Shown: piece by piece, positions 1 to 8,873 of the stretch | Layout of the letters: each line of letters starts with the position of its first letter | Numbering within the stretch: the first letter of the stretch is position 1 | Origin: Portulaca oleracea | Taxonomy: Eukaryota > Streptophyta > Magnoliopsida > Caryophyllales > Portulacaceae | Assembly (NCBI GenBank): GCA_029582165.1 | Contig: CM055876.1 | Coordinates: forward strand, 12,292,501-12,356,500 | Length of the DNA stretch: 64,000 nt | Direction: 5' to 3' | Notes under the pieces: model-generated | Databases searched by the model: none | What the model saw: the letters and a program-made list of their open reading frames with translations, nothing else | What the model was told of the DNA's origin: nothing | Program-made: the position numbers and the translations under genes

Positions 1-293
1 GTTATTTGTTTTTCTTGTTCTTTATTTCCTTTTATTTTCTTTTAGGAATACAATTCATTATCATATTCTTGTTTTCTCTTTCTATTCTTCTTCTCCCTTC
101 AAAGGTTTCTGTTTGGAGGCTTTCACTTATATTCTCCATTACATAGAAACTAAGAAAAACAACAGAAAAAACACTTGATCTCTAACAAATACAATAAGAA
201 ACAGAGAAGAATTCATTGAAATCCCACAGTAGAAAGTATCAGAAGAGAAGAATTATGAATTACTGGAAACCCTAGCAATCAAAACCGCCATAC

Positions 294-499
294 CTGACAC
301 AATAAGCATAAGCAAGAGAACCCATCTTGGAGTTGGGTCCATCAATTTTCATATACGGCCACAATTCAAAGTCAAAATAAAATTGCGGTGGAGAGCGCGA
401 CGACGATGGCGGTGGTCTGGCAGGTCTACGGTGGTCGTCGCCGGTGAGTTCGACTTCTAGGGTTCGGAAGCAGCAGAGGGATCGGAGGGAGAGAAACAC
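294..499 (-). CDS. Possible first exon of an unidentified host gene (partial)
   Basis: This is an open minus-strand stretch that ends at a canonical-looking donor (GTGTCAG followed by GTATGG, boundary at 294). Sequence to the left (1-290) is AT-rich and intron-like. The upstream part reads as a pyrimidine-rich 5' leader typical of plant genes, and there are two in-frame ATGs near the donor (MKIDGPNSKMGSLAYAYC). I do not recognise the protein and the rest would lie outside the window. It could also be an untranslated leader exon or chance. Confidence 0.3.
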
Positions 500-590
500 G
501 TGCGAGTAACAGTCGGAGTTGATACTGAAAAAGGGCTAATGGGTGAGTTAGTGCGGGAGGGGGCACATTTTGATTAGTGGGGGCAAAATT

Positions 591-837
591 TTGTCCGACC
601 AAAATACTCGAATTGTCCGACCCGAAAAAAAACTGGGTATGGACATAGATTTTTCGTCCGAATTTTGATGTTGACTGAATTGACCGAATATTTAGACATA
701 AAATTTCTCTTTTTTCTATTGTCCGAATTCGATTTTAGCTATGTCCGAATTGTCCGACCCGAAATAAAACCAGGTTTAGACGTGAATTTCTCATCCGAAT
801 TTTGACATTATTCAAATTTACCCAAACCCAAATTTTT
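591..837. repeat. Direct duplication, 137-bp offset
   Basis: Two degenerate copies of a segment starting cgaattgtccgacccgaaa begin at 609 and 746. Both continue with a similar pattern (aaactgggt..., then tcgtccgaattttga). No coding potential is seen between 541 and 960 apart from this duplication. Confidence 0.65.
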
Positions 838-960
838 GCCAGGGCTCATTTTGATTTTAGATGAAATTTTGGGGAAAAATTTGGAAATACTTGGAGGTAA
901 ATGAAAATGTTCAGCATAGTCCGGGTCCAAGAGAATCTCTGTTTTGTTGTCATGCCCATG

Positions 961-1905
961 TTAATAGATCGTGGCAGTTGGGTGATTGGCGAGGATATTC
1001 ATTTTCTGCAACCGGACTTTGTCGATAGGATCCGGATGATAGCGTTGAGTCCACTTCTTCAAATATTTCCCGAAACCCTCTTGAACTAGGAAGTGGCAGA
1101 TGATGTGCCCCATCCCAATAGTAGTAGGTCGGGGTTCCATGCTAATCTCCCGAAGACAATGTAGAATACAAGATCCGGTGTTTACTTTTTTACCCCTCAC
1201 TGTATTGTAGATCACAAAGAGATCATCTTTCCGAACCTTGGGGCGTCCATCATCTCTCCCAAACACTGAACTAGTCACGATTCTATGGAAGATTCGAACA
1301 ACTAGATTGCAAAAATCACGCCCCTTAGAGTTGCGGGAGCAATGATAGCGTGGTTGTCCATTTCTCGTGCCATGATTCATCCTCCTCCAACAGGTCAAGT
1401 CCTTCATTGCCTGCTGCTCATCAAAATTCGCACATCGCTCATAAAATCTCCCGTCCTCGGGCAACCCCAACCTTCGGCAAAAACGCTTCAAGGTGCACTT
1501 CTTATCTTTGTTGCCGACCCGGTATTCAAAATGCGCATCTTTCTTGCCATCATTGTGAACTTTCAAGGAGCTTAAAAACTCGAGGATGGGTTGATCCACG
1601 ATCGATTCATCAATCATGATGAATACATCCCAACCAAGAACACGAATGAGATAATCGAAGCTTGGCTTGCAATGGATGGCTTCGATCGTTGCCGCATCAT
1701 AAATATCCGGTGCACATATTTTACGTGCTTGGAGCGCTTCGTACCGTTGTCTATGCTCTTCATCTCGGAAAGTCACATCCGCATCAGGTTCACACCGAAT
1801 TAGTGTGGCCGGTTGCGCTTTGTAATAGTCCTTTGCAGATAAGGATGGTCCTGGTTGCGATGAAGAAGCTTCCTCGACTTGTGAACACTTGCTCCTTCCA
1901 CTCAT
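961..1905 (-). CDS. Plant transposon ORF (Athila ORF1 / putative plant transposon protein type), 314 aa
   Basis: This is an intact minus-strand ORF with a true ATG at 1905. Its middle matches the general pattern of the plant-specific proteins annotated as Athila ORF-1 or putative plant transposon protein: a segment around residues 85-115 ending in LEFLSSL, then a YRVGNKDKKCTLKRFCRRLG block leading into GLPEDGRFY, and a conserved C-terminal segment with IGMGHIICHF. No protease, reverse transcriptase or integrase motif is present. Proteins of this type are found in or beside Ty3/gypsy elements of the Athila/Tat branch; their biochemical role is not established. The noncoding DNA to the right resembles LTR/leader sequence, so this may be the only ORF of a non-autonomous element. 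Family assignment is from remembered pattern, not a search. Confidence 0.6.
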   Translation of the reverse strand: MSGRSKCSQVEEASSSQPGPSLSAKDYYKAQPATLIRCEPDADVTFRDEEHRQRYEALQARKICAPDIYDAATIEAIHCKPSFDYLIRVLGWDVFIMIDESIVDQPILEFLSSLKVHNDGKKDAHFEYRVGNKDKKCTLKRFCRRLGLPEDGRFYERCANFDEQQAMKDLTCWRRMNHGTRNGQPRYHCSRNSKGRDFCNLVVRIFHRIVTSSVFGRDDGRPKVRKDDLFVIYNTVRGKKVNTGSCILHCLREISMEPRPTTIGMGHIICHFLVQEGFGKYLKKWTQRYHPDPIDKVRLQKMNILANHPTATIY

Positions 1906-2004
1906 TATGAACTAAAGACAAGACGTGGCAAGAATCTTGCAAATATAGTGCCTAAACTCCAAGGTAAACCAAAAACAATCGACACAAGCAACAAACTCGT
2001 GAGT

Positions 2005-2780
2005 TTGAAAATATTATGCACAAGTTACACAAGGGATTACCTCATATCGGAGCACTTTAAACTTGTATTCAGCAAGGAGGAGAGACTTTTGCTTGTCGAA
2101 AATGGACCAAAACACACAGCACACACAGCAAAATGCAAGAAATAGCATAGAGACAGCTTACTCATAGTGTAAGTGTGTGTGAAAATCGACAAACTTTTAG
2201 TGTGACTAGCATGCTTGTGCTTTGACCGATGAATTGCAACAACTAATCTCACTGAACAATATGAATCAACACAGCATATACACACAGAATACCAAATCAG
2301 CAACCTAATACCATTCACTGTGTGGGTGTGTGTAAATCAACAAGAACTCATAGTGCCACAAGAGTGTGTGTGTTTTCAACGGATGAAAAACAGAAAGTAA
2401 TCTCACAAACACTAAGCAAGAACTAACATTCGAATTCAACATACCCAATCTCAGCAAATAGCATGGCAGAAACGTGTGTAAAAAAAATGGCAAATTCTAA
2501 CCCTAACTCAGCAACAATGATGAACGAGCCAAAATAAGGTGAGAGGGGAAGGGTTTCGTACATCCAGACTCACAAAGCATCAATACAAAGTCATGGCATC
2601 CAACACAGTGAAGTGAACTTGTGTAAAAAAATTGACAAACTCGAACCCTAACCCAGCAGAGCATGTCGAATGGACCAAATGTAAGAGAAAGGGAGAGGGT
2701 TTCGCACAATTGATACAAGGAATACCTCACTTAGATGTGTGGAACCAGAGCTTGAACAATGTCGCACAGCTAGGACAATA
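2005..2780. repeat. Degenerate tandem repeat, period about 150 bp
   Basis: Copies of a segment beginning (g)tgtgtgtaaaaatygacaaac start at about 2173, 2326, 2473 and 2621, giving spacings of 153, 147 and 148 bp. Later parts of the unit also recur (ctaacccagcag; gggtttcgyac; caaggaatacctca versus cacaagggattacctca near 2030). The region has no convincing ORF. It may be the R/U5 or leader of a decayed LTR element whose ORF is at 961-1905. Confidence 0.6.
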
Positions 2781-2880
2781 TCTGGGCAGAAATCGAAATT
2801 CCAGCAGCAAGTTTCGCAGTAGAGGAAGAAATTAGGGTTAGGTTAGAAAATGGAGGAAAAGGGGGAAGCGAATTGAGATT

Positions 2881-2992
2881 GAGAGGAAAGGAATGGTGTG
2901 GGCGAGAGCTTGTAGCAGTCGCTTGGGTCTGCTATTGAGAGGAAAGAAATGGTGTGGGTGGGAGCTTGTAGCAGTCGCTTGGGTCTGCTAGA
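2881..2992. repeat. Perfectly abutting 56-bp tandem duplication
   Basis: Unit 1 (2881-2936) and unit 2 (2937-2992) both read gagaggaaag...gtgtgggygrgagcttg...gcttgggtctgcta and differ at only a few positions. This looks like a recent replication-slippage or unequal-exchange event inside repeat DNA. Confidence 0.85.
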
Positions 2993-3059
2993 GAGAGGGG
3001 ATGTCGAAGGAGTGAGGAAAGAAATGAGAGAAGTGAGGCAAAAATCGGGATTTTAGGCC

Positions 3060-3335
3060 GAAAATATTTTGCTGACAGCATCAGGTCACGGGCGCTACCG
3101 ATATTGTCGCGGGCGGTACGCGTGGTGGGCGACTGGGAGTTGTTGGACGCTGCTCGTGTCACCGTAGGCACGGTGCTTTCTACCGCAGCTGTGGTGGGCT
3201 GCTGGTGAGCGATGGTAGCGGGCGCTACAGACAGGCTCGTGGGAGCGACACCTGCTGGAAGGCACTGCTGCTTCTTCTTTGTTGCTGCGTAGCGCTACCA
3301 CACGACTAAGGTAGCGCTGCCACTTGTAATCGTCA
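3060..3335 (-). promoter_or_regulatory. GC-rich U3-like block with palindromic gtagcgggcgctac modules
   Basis: This is a GC-rich island in AT-rich DNA carrying repeated short palindromes, for example gtagcgggcgctac near 3215 and gtagcgctac near 3290. The same module type lies in the U3 of the clear LTR at 6061-7635 (near 7180-7270). In both places, reading on the minus strand, the modules precede a stretch containing ttttcggcct. I infer this is the U3 of a second, related LTR, but no partner LTR or target duplication was found. Confidence 0.4.
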
Positions 3336-3808
3336 ACTCCCAAACATTCAAAATTCCAACTCCTAAAAATTATCATACTTTCAACACTCAATTTTTCATA
3401 CTTCCTCACATTTAATCTAAGATTTTCCCACTCTTAAACTCTCCCAACACTCAAATATTTTTTTTATTTCTTTTTCACATCTCATTCACTCACACTACTT
3501 CTTTTCACTCAAACTTCAATTTTCTTATTTTTCAACTCCAACTTTTTCTATTTTTCACATCATTTTTCCTCTCTTTTTTTTTCAAACTTTTTCTTTTGAA
3601 CTTAGAACTAATACCTCAAATTACAAAGAAAGAAATAAAGAAAAATTAAAAAGACAAGAAAAAAATAGAAAAACCTAAAGAAAACTAAACGGAAAAATTA
3701 AAGAGAAGAAAAAGAATAAAATTAAAAAAAATTACAAAAACTAAAAAGAATGAGAAAGGAACTTCAAAAATTATGGGGTGCCTCCCATAGAGCGCTAGTT
3801 TTAGGTCC
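3336..3808. other. AT-rich noncoding stretch after gag
   Basis: The stretch is noncoding: pyrimidine-rich then purine-rich simple sequence (3400-3770). At 3776-3825, read on the minus strand, it carries the motif gcgctctatgggaggcaccc. A GCGCTNNNTGGGAGGCANCCC-like motif commonly lies just after the pol stop in Athila/Tat-type elements. Here it directly follows gag, consistent with complete loss of pol. Confidence 0.45.
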
Positions 3809-5869
3809 CTAGCTCGACCTAAATACCCGTTTTATCCTAGAGAGACGTGGTGCACATGAGAGGTACATATTCAACTTCTTCCACCAAGATCGCTTCTTCT
3901 TCCTTCCTTTCCAACTCCTACCATCTTTGGACAACTTCAAATCAAGTCGTCCCTCCAGTCGTTTGGTTAACCATGAGCGGGGAGGAGGTGATGATGTCTT
4001 CGATTTCTTCCAATGTCGCTTCCTCCTCCTTTTCCAACACCTCCTCATCACCTCCGCAAATAGAACAAGGGTCTCCTCCGGTGGTTTGACTTGGTGATGG
4101 GGATGAAGAAGTAAGTCAGGTTCTTCTTCAAGTGGTTCTCCAAGTTTTAGACACATGGAAACAATCTTCTCAATCTCTATGTCCTCAATATAAACTTCAT
4201 CTAATGAGATCTCCCTCCTTAATGGAACAATCTTGAGAGAATCATCACGAGATGTATCTTCAATAACCTCGGATTCAGGATATGAGGTCTTGGAATGATC
4301 GCTTTCATTCCCATTGTCGGGTTCCACTTCAAGAATATAAACTTCCTCTTTATGCTCATGAACAACTGTAGTTATTGAATTGACTTCAACACAAAGTGGC
4401 ATGAGAGAAGGTTTCTCAATCGGAACATCATGCCTTAGATCTATATGCTCTACATCCTTCAAGTTTTGTATTAACCATTCGGGGAGTGGAATTTGCATTT
4501 GGTGGGAGTCAAATCGCTCTTTGGAGCATTCACGGATATTTCCTCTCAAAATCTCTTCTCTTGGTTGTTCTTCCTTCTTTTCCTCATCCAACACCCTCTG
4601 TTCCTCAACCTTAGCTTCCTTAACCATAACGACTCCCTCTTCAACATTCGTCTCTACCTCATTCTCTACTTTTTCCTCCAAAACACTATTCTCTACCCAA
4701 GAAAACTCATCAACCTCTTCCCCTCTCCCTAGATCGACAAAATTTACTTGTACCATTGGAGTCGGTGAAGGTTGAGTGGCTTGAGAAATTTGGGGTGGTA
4801 CAATGTCCTGTTGAGTTGAATGGGAGGATTCTTCTTGGACAAATGAGTGGTGGTCATAAGGTTGAGAAATGGGGTTGAATGTAGGATTGATAAAGGTGGT
4901 ATAGTCATAAGCATGCTCTCCAAAAGAATGGGAGAAAAGTGGGTTGAAATATGATGGATAGATATCGTTCACACGCTCTAGTTGATTAAACTCCCCACAT
5001 TGATGTTCGGGATGTGGACCCAAACACAACTTACGAGTATGCATAGTAGGAACAGAAGTAGATGTAAGGGTTTGCACACCTTGGGCCGCTCTCAAATGCT
5101 TAGAGGTCTCCTCATTTTCCTTCTCTTTTTGTAATTCGTAGACTGAAGCCAAAAGGAGTGTAATAATAGGATCATGCTCTAAAGATAAATCTCCTCTACT
5201 AGATTTGCAACCTCCAAAATCGGGAGCATATTGAACGAGCTCATGACGGAATTTGTCGGCCTCCTCCGCAGTTTTCTTCAAAAACATCCCTCCGGATGCA
5301 ATATTGATCGATTCTTTGAGAGAATCAAAGAGTTCACAATAAAAGTGCTGAAGTAGCATCCAGTTGGGTAGGTTGTGGTGCGGGCACTGACGTTGGAGAC
5401 TTTTGAATCTTCCCCATGCTTCAAAAAGAGTCTCTCCGGGTTCTTGCTTGAAGCTCATAATAACTTGCCGGAGTTTACATGTTTTATCAGCCGGGAAGAA
5501 TCTTTGAAGAAAATCTCTCTTGAGAGCCTCCCATGAAGAATAAAATCCAGGTGGGCATATATCAAGCCACATCTCAGCTTTCCCTTTCAAAGTTAGAGGA
5601 AAGAACTTCAACTTTAGACACTCCGAAGATATCCCAGGGATATGCATGAAACTAATGCGCTTCTTGAATCTCCCCATATGAGCAATAGGACTCTCGGAAA
5701 TATCTCCATGAAACGGGCTGCTTTCAAAAACTTCAAGAAGACACGGCTTGAACTCAAATACCGCGTCGGGTGGTAATGGTGGTAAGATGATAGGGTTGCC
5801 TCCCGTACCCGAAGATGGAACGACATGTGATAGAAAAGTACGGGGTGAATCAGCTTGGACTTCACCCAT
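3809..5869 (-). CDS. Athila/Tat-like Ty3/gypsy Gag, 686 aa, uninterrupted
   Basis: The ORF has a true ATG at 5869 and lies 170 bp downstream of the primer-binding site, as expected for gag. Residues about 60-220 form a Retrotrans_gag domain: LKLKFFPLTLKGKAEMWL, then SSWEALKRDFLQRFFPADKT, KQEPGETLFEAWGRFKSLQR, QCPHHNLPNWMLLQHFYCEL and an IASGG...KTAEEA segment, the characteristic order in Athila-type Gag. The C-terminal half (about residues 380-620) is acidic and Glu/Val-rich; the last 60 residues are Lys/Arg-rich. I see no CCHC knuckle and no protease, RT or integrase downstream. The ORF is long and undamaged while the neighbouring LINE is full of stops, so the gag may be under selection or young. 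I infer a gag-only (TR-GAG-like) non-autonomous element. Confidence 0.85.
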   Translation of the reverse strand: MGEVQADSPRTFLSHVVPSSGTGGNPIILPPLPPDAVFEFKPCLLEVFESSPFHGDISESPIAHMGRFKKRISFMHIPGISSECLKLKFFPLTLKGKAEMWLDICPPGFYSSWEALKRDFLQRFFPADKTCKLRQVIMSFKQEPGETLFEAWGRFKSLQRQCPHHNLPNWMLLQHFYCELFDSLKESINIASGGMFLKKTAEEADKFRHELVQYAPDFGGCKSSRGDLSLEHDPIITLLLASVYELQKEKENEETSKHLRAAQGVQTLTSTSVPTMHTRKLCLGPHPEHQCGEFNQLERVNDIYPSYFNPLFSHSFGEHAYDYTTFINPTFNPISQPYDHHSFVQEESSHSTQQDIVPPQISQATQPSPTPMVQVNFVDLGRGEEVDEFSWVENSVLEEKVENEVETNVEEGVVMVKEAKVEEQRVLDEEKKEEQPREEILRGNIRECSKERFDSHQMQIPLPEWLIQNLKDVEHIDLRHDVPIEKPSLMPLCVEVNSITTVVHEHKEEVYILEVEPDNGNESDHSKTSYPESEVIEDTSRDDSLKIVPLRREISLDEVYIEDIEIEKIVSMCLKLGEPLEEEPDLLLHPHHQVKPPEETLVLFAEVMRRCWKRRRKRHWKKSKTSSPPPRSWLTKRLEGRLDLKLSKDGRSWKGRKKKRSWWKKLNMYLSCAPRLSRIKRVFRSS

Positions 5870-6039
5870 TAGGACTTGAAACCTCCTACGATGCTCGGTA
5901 GAACATTAGGGCGTACCTACATGCACCAACAAGAACCAATAGAACCATCAAATTCATTGGGATTAGCACAAACTAATTTCTAGCGTGAAAGCAAACTCAA
6001 ATAACCAAAAACCAAGAATCTAAAACTAGGGGCGCTGGC

Positions 6040-6057
6040 TCCCCGGCAACGGCGCCA
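6040..6057 (-). other. Primer-binding site, tRNA-Asp type
   Basis: The minus strand reads TGGCGCCGTTGCCGGGGA, complementary to the 3' end of plant tRNA-Asp (...CCCCGGCAACGGCGCCA). It lies 3 nt from the LTR end (acaca at 6061-6065), in the correct position between LTR and gag. tRNA-Asp priming is known for Athila-type elements. Confidence 0.9.
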
Positions 6058-6426
6058 TTTTGTGTAACGTGGTTCGTAAGATCTCGGTATTGTCGTTCTC
6101 TCTCAGGGAGCTGGTGGCCTTGGTCATAGAAACTAAGTCAATGGTCGGGATGAGATTGCTAAGGTAAGGATATCGGTTTGAAGGGATCACAACGCAAGAA
6201 ACAAAGCTAAGGTCGGTCAAGGAATGGAAAATGGGCTTCGGAGGCTTTTCGGGATGCAAACGGGGATGAGGAAATGGGTTTTGCAACAAGAGAGTAGCGA
6301 GAAGGGGAAATAAAATGGTAACTCCGTTAGAAAATACCTACCGGGCTTCCTCTTTCAAGGATAGTCCGGATTAACTTCCCCAAAGTCCATCGATAGACCC
6401 GGGGGAGTTCAAGGAACGGAATTTCC

Positions 6427-6533
6427 TAGTTAGTTTCTATTCGCTTTCGCGAACTAGAATACTAACTATCCTAATTCCTACCTTCCAACAAGCGTTGGAT
6501 GTATTCGGGATGCTTTCGCACCTAAATACATCC
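6427..6533. other. Two adjacent hairpins sharing a GCTTTCGC apex
   Basis: Hairpin 1 (6427-6468) pairs tagttagt with actaacta around TTCGC-tttc-GCGAA. Hairpin 2 (6497-6533) pairs GGATGTATT with AATACATCC around tGC-tttc-GCa. The stems are unrelated but the apices are the same. They lie in the transcribed part of the LTR as inferred from the TATA position, so they would be present in the element RNA. Confidence 0.65.
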
Positions 6534-7099
6534 CACTTGAGGGAAGGATAGGATTAGGAAGTTGATTTCTCAACTAATTACTCACTAATATTGCTAACCC
6601 AAACCTAATCACCCATTCACACCCTTAATTACCCCCTAACCCATAGGGTTTCTAGCCACTAATCATGATAAAAACTAAGCTAACAATATCCAACCCAAAC
6701 CTAAACATGATTTCTAACATCAAACAACCATAAACAAGCAAGAACAATGAAATAGCAAGCAAAACAATTAAGAACAAGCAAAGTAATTAGCAAGGTAATT
6801 AATAAAAGAGTTAAGGGAAGAGAATACTTATCAAAATGTTGTAGATGAACAAAGGAAAGCAATAAAAAGATGACCCCACAATCTTTCAATTGTTTGAATC
6901 TCCAAATCTTCAATAACAAACACAAATCTCCAAAACCCTAGATTAATCTCTCACTAATCTCTCTCTAAAACCCTTAATTACAAAGCTCCCCAAATGTCTA
7001 AGTCTATCCCTAGATAGATCTCTAAGAAATCGTGAAAGAGATATATATATACAAGTGAAAATTGGTTGGCAAAACGCAGCACTTCAGGCCGAAAACACG

Positions 7100-7385
7100 C
7101 GCAGAACATAGGGAGACCGTGGTCACGGTCTAGGAGACCGTGGCCACGGTTCCCATCGGGTGCAGGAGGTCGCGGGCGCGACCCAAATGGTAGCGGGCGC
7201 TACCATCTTCATGTGACGATTCAAGGTAGACTTTAAGCACAACAGCAGGGGGGTAGCGGGCGCTACTATAGTGGTAGCGGGTGCTACGCCAAGGGTAGTG
7301 GGGGCTACCCTACCTCTTTTCGTCCCTTTGTTTCCTCCTTCTTTCCAAGGCATGTAACACCCGATCCGAGGGTCGTAGCGGGTGT
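7100..7385. promoter_or_regulatory. Cluster of short perfect palindromes in the LTR U3
   Basis: Successive palindromes with 6-7 bp arms and 0-2 nt loops occur here: gaccgtggtcacggtc, accgtggccacggt, gtcgcgggcgcgac, gtagcgggcgctac (twice) and a near copy gtagcgggtgctac. They lie upstream of the TATA-like run on the minus strand and are far more GC-rich than the flanks. Confidence 0.7.
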
Positions 7386-7635
7386 TACCTCACTTATTGA
7401 CACCAAAGGTGAGGAAAGTGGTCTCGGGTCAACTCCGCCTCGGCTTTCGGTCCGGCTCGGCTCGGGAAATCACCAAAAAAGCTATAGAAAGGCCCGTTTT
7501 GCTACGTTTTGAGTGAAAGCTCCAAAATCTACAAAATAACCAAAAAACGCATTAAAAACTATGAAATTAAACCACGAAACGAGTTAAAAGCCTAAGGATT
7601 TAGGCGGTATTTAGACACAGAATTGGGTCTAAACA

Positions 7636-8873
7636 TCTCCCGCCTTGAAGATATGTTCGAAGTACCTAATAAAAACTCCTTCCATTGCTTTAGGATCATG
7701 TTGCCATTCATCTAACTCATCACAGATGCGTGTGATTCGATTTCTCCTAGCTCGCTGTGATGCCTTTTCGTGGAAAAATCTTGTATTCCGATCACCGTCT
7801 TTTAGCCAATTTTGCTTGCTTCTTTGGGTCCAATACTCCTCCTCACACCCTTCAAGCTCCTCAAGCCTCTTCACAAGAGCCCTCAGATATTACAAATTTT
7901 CTCCACTAGGGTTCTTGCACTGGGCCAGCCCAATTGCCCATTTTATCTAATCCATTTCTGTTTTCAACTTTTTCATATCATAGCCCATTTTCCTTCTCAA
8001 CTCCTTACAACATTTTTCCAACCTGTCTGCAATATTCAGCCCATTTCCTTGACCCCACGCCTCCTCCACCATTTCCCTACATCTTTCCTCCTTGATCCAC
8101 CCTTTATCAAACCTGCATGGCCTGTGTTTGTTGCGCGCTTTCCACCTACTTTCTACATGTGCTTCACTAACGAGAACCACCGGAAGGTGATCAGATCGTC
8201 GTTTGTGTAAGTGAGTCACATGATTCCATGTAAACAGGCTCCGCTATTCCCGATTCGTGAGGAATCTGTCTAATATCTCTTGGACATTATCCTCCCCTTC
8301 TCTACCATTGTTCCACGTGAAAGCATGTCCTTCATAGCCCAAATCACTCAGGCCACACCAATCTACAGCCTCCCTAAATCCCTCTAAGTCCTCATCCGCT
8401 TTCAGACGCCCCCCTTGTTTCTCAGCATGGCACAAAATGTTGTTGAAGTCCCCTCCACACACCCACGCACCATCACCGTCTTCTTTTAGGCCCTTCAAGA
8501 GATCCCAAGTCTTCACTCTATCCGCTTCATTTGGGTGACCATAAATACCCGTAAAGCGCCACAGTCTTGAGTTATCATCTTGGAGGCATTCTACATCAAT
8601 ATGGTTCATTGAAACCGACATCAAGTTTAGGTTCAGAGAGCCTTTCCACATTAATGCCAATCCACCTCTTCTTCATCTCGCTTCTCCCAAACAATTGACA
8701 TAAACTCCACTTTCCATCTTGACCTGTGTCTTAATTGGTGTCATCTCCCATTCTTTTAACTTTGTCTCATTGAGGAAAATCAAATCCGGGTCTTCCGACA
8801 TCACGAGGCGTTTTACGTCCGTTACTGCTCGTGGGTTCCCCAACCCACCGCAGTTCCACACAAGGATTTTCAT
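7636..8873 (-). pseudogene. LINE (L1-type) ORF2, endonuclease part, with in-frame stops
   Basis: The frame opens at the ATG at 8873 and reads an apurinic-endonuclease-like domain: MKILVWNCGGLGNPRA at the N-terminus, PDLIFLNETK (catalytic Glu), VCGGDFNNIL, a DRFLTN segment, and RRSDHLPV (the SDH motif). It ends in the linker before the reverse transcriptase (WLKDGDRNTRFFHEKAS). The whole 1.24 kb stays in one frame, broken by at least four in-frame stops (near 8674, 8245, 7948 and 7882) and no frameshifts. The stops at 8674 and 8245 sit where Arg and Trp are expected. The RT domain is missing because the Athila-like LTR begins at 7635. The ORF1 stop and this start share one base (TAATG at 8873). 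It is dead. Confidence 0.85.

Larger units (their letters stand above)
6061..7635 (-). mobile_element. 5' LTR of the Athila-like gag-only element (about 1575 bp)
   Basis: On the minus strand the LTR starts TGTTTAGACCC at 7635, directly against LINE coding sequence, and ends ...GTTACACA at 6061 next to the primer-binding site. U3 holds palindromic modules (7130-7380). A TATA-like run at 7041-7050 (tatatatata) follows, and the R/U5 part holds two strong hairpins (6427-6533). No second copy of this LTR is in the window, so the 3' LTR is deleted or lies elsewhere. The flanking five bases at 7636-7640 are tctcc; I found no matching left duplication. Confidence 0.75.

Noticed and set aside
2932..3409. 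Minus-strand ORFs of 79 and 104 codons
   Set aside because: They read through U3-like GC-rich palindromes and the 56-bp duplication; no family resemblance.
7645..8210. Plus-strand ORFs opposite the LINE endonuclease
   Set aside because: Shadows of the minus-strand LINE coding sequence; no domain is recognisable.
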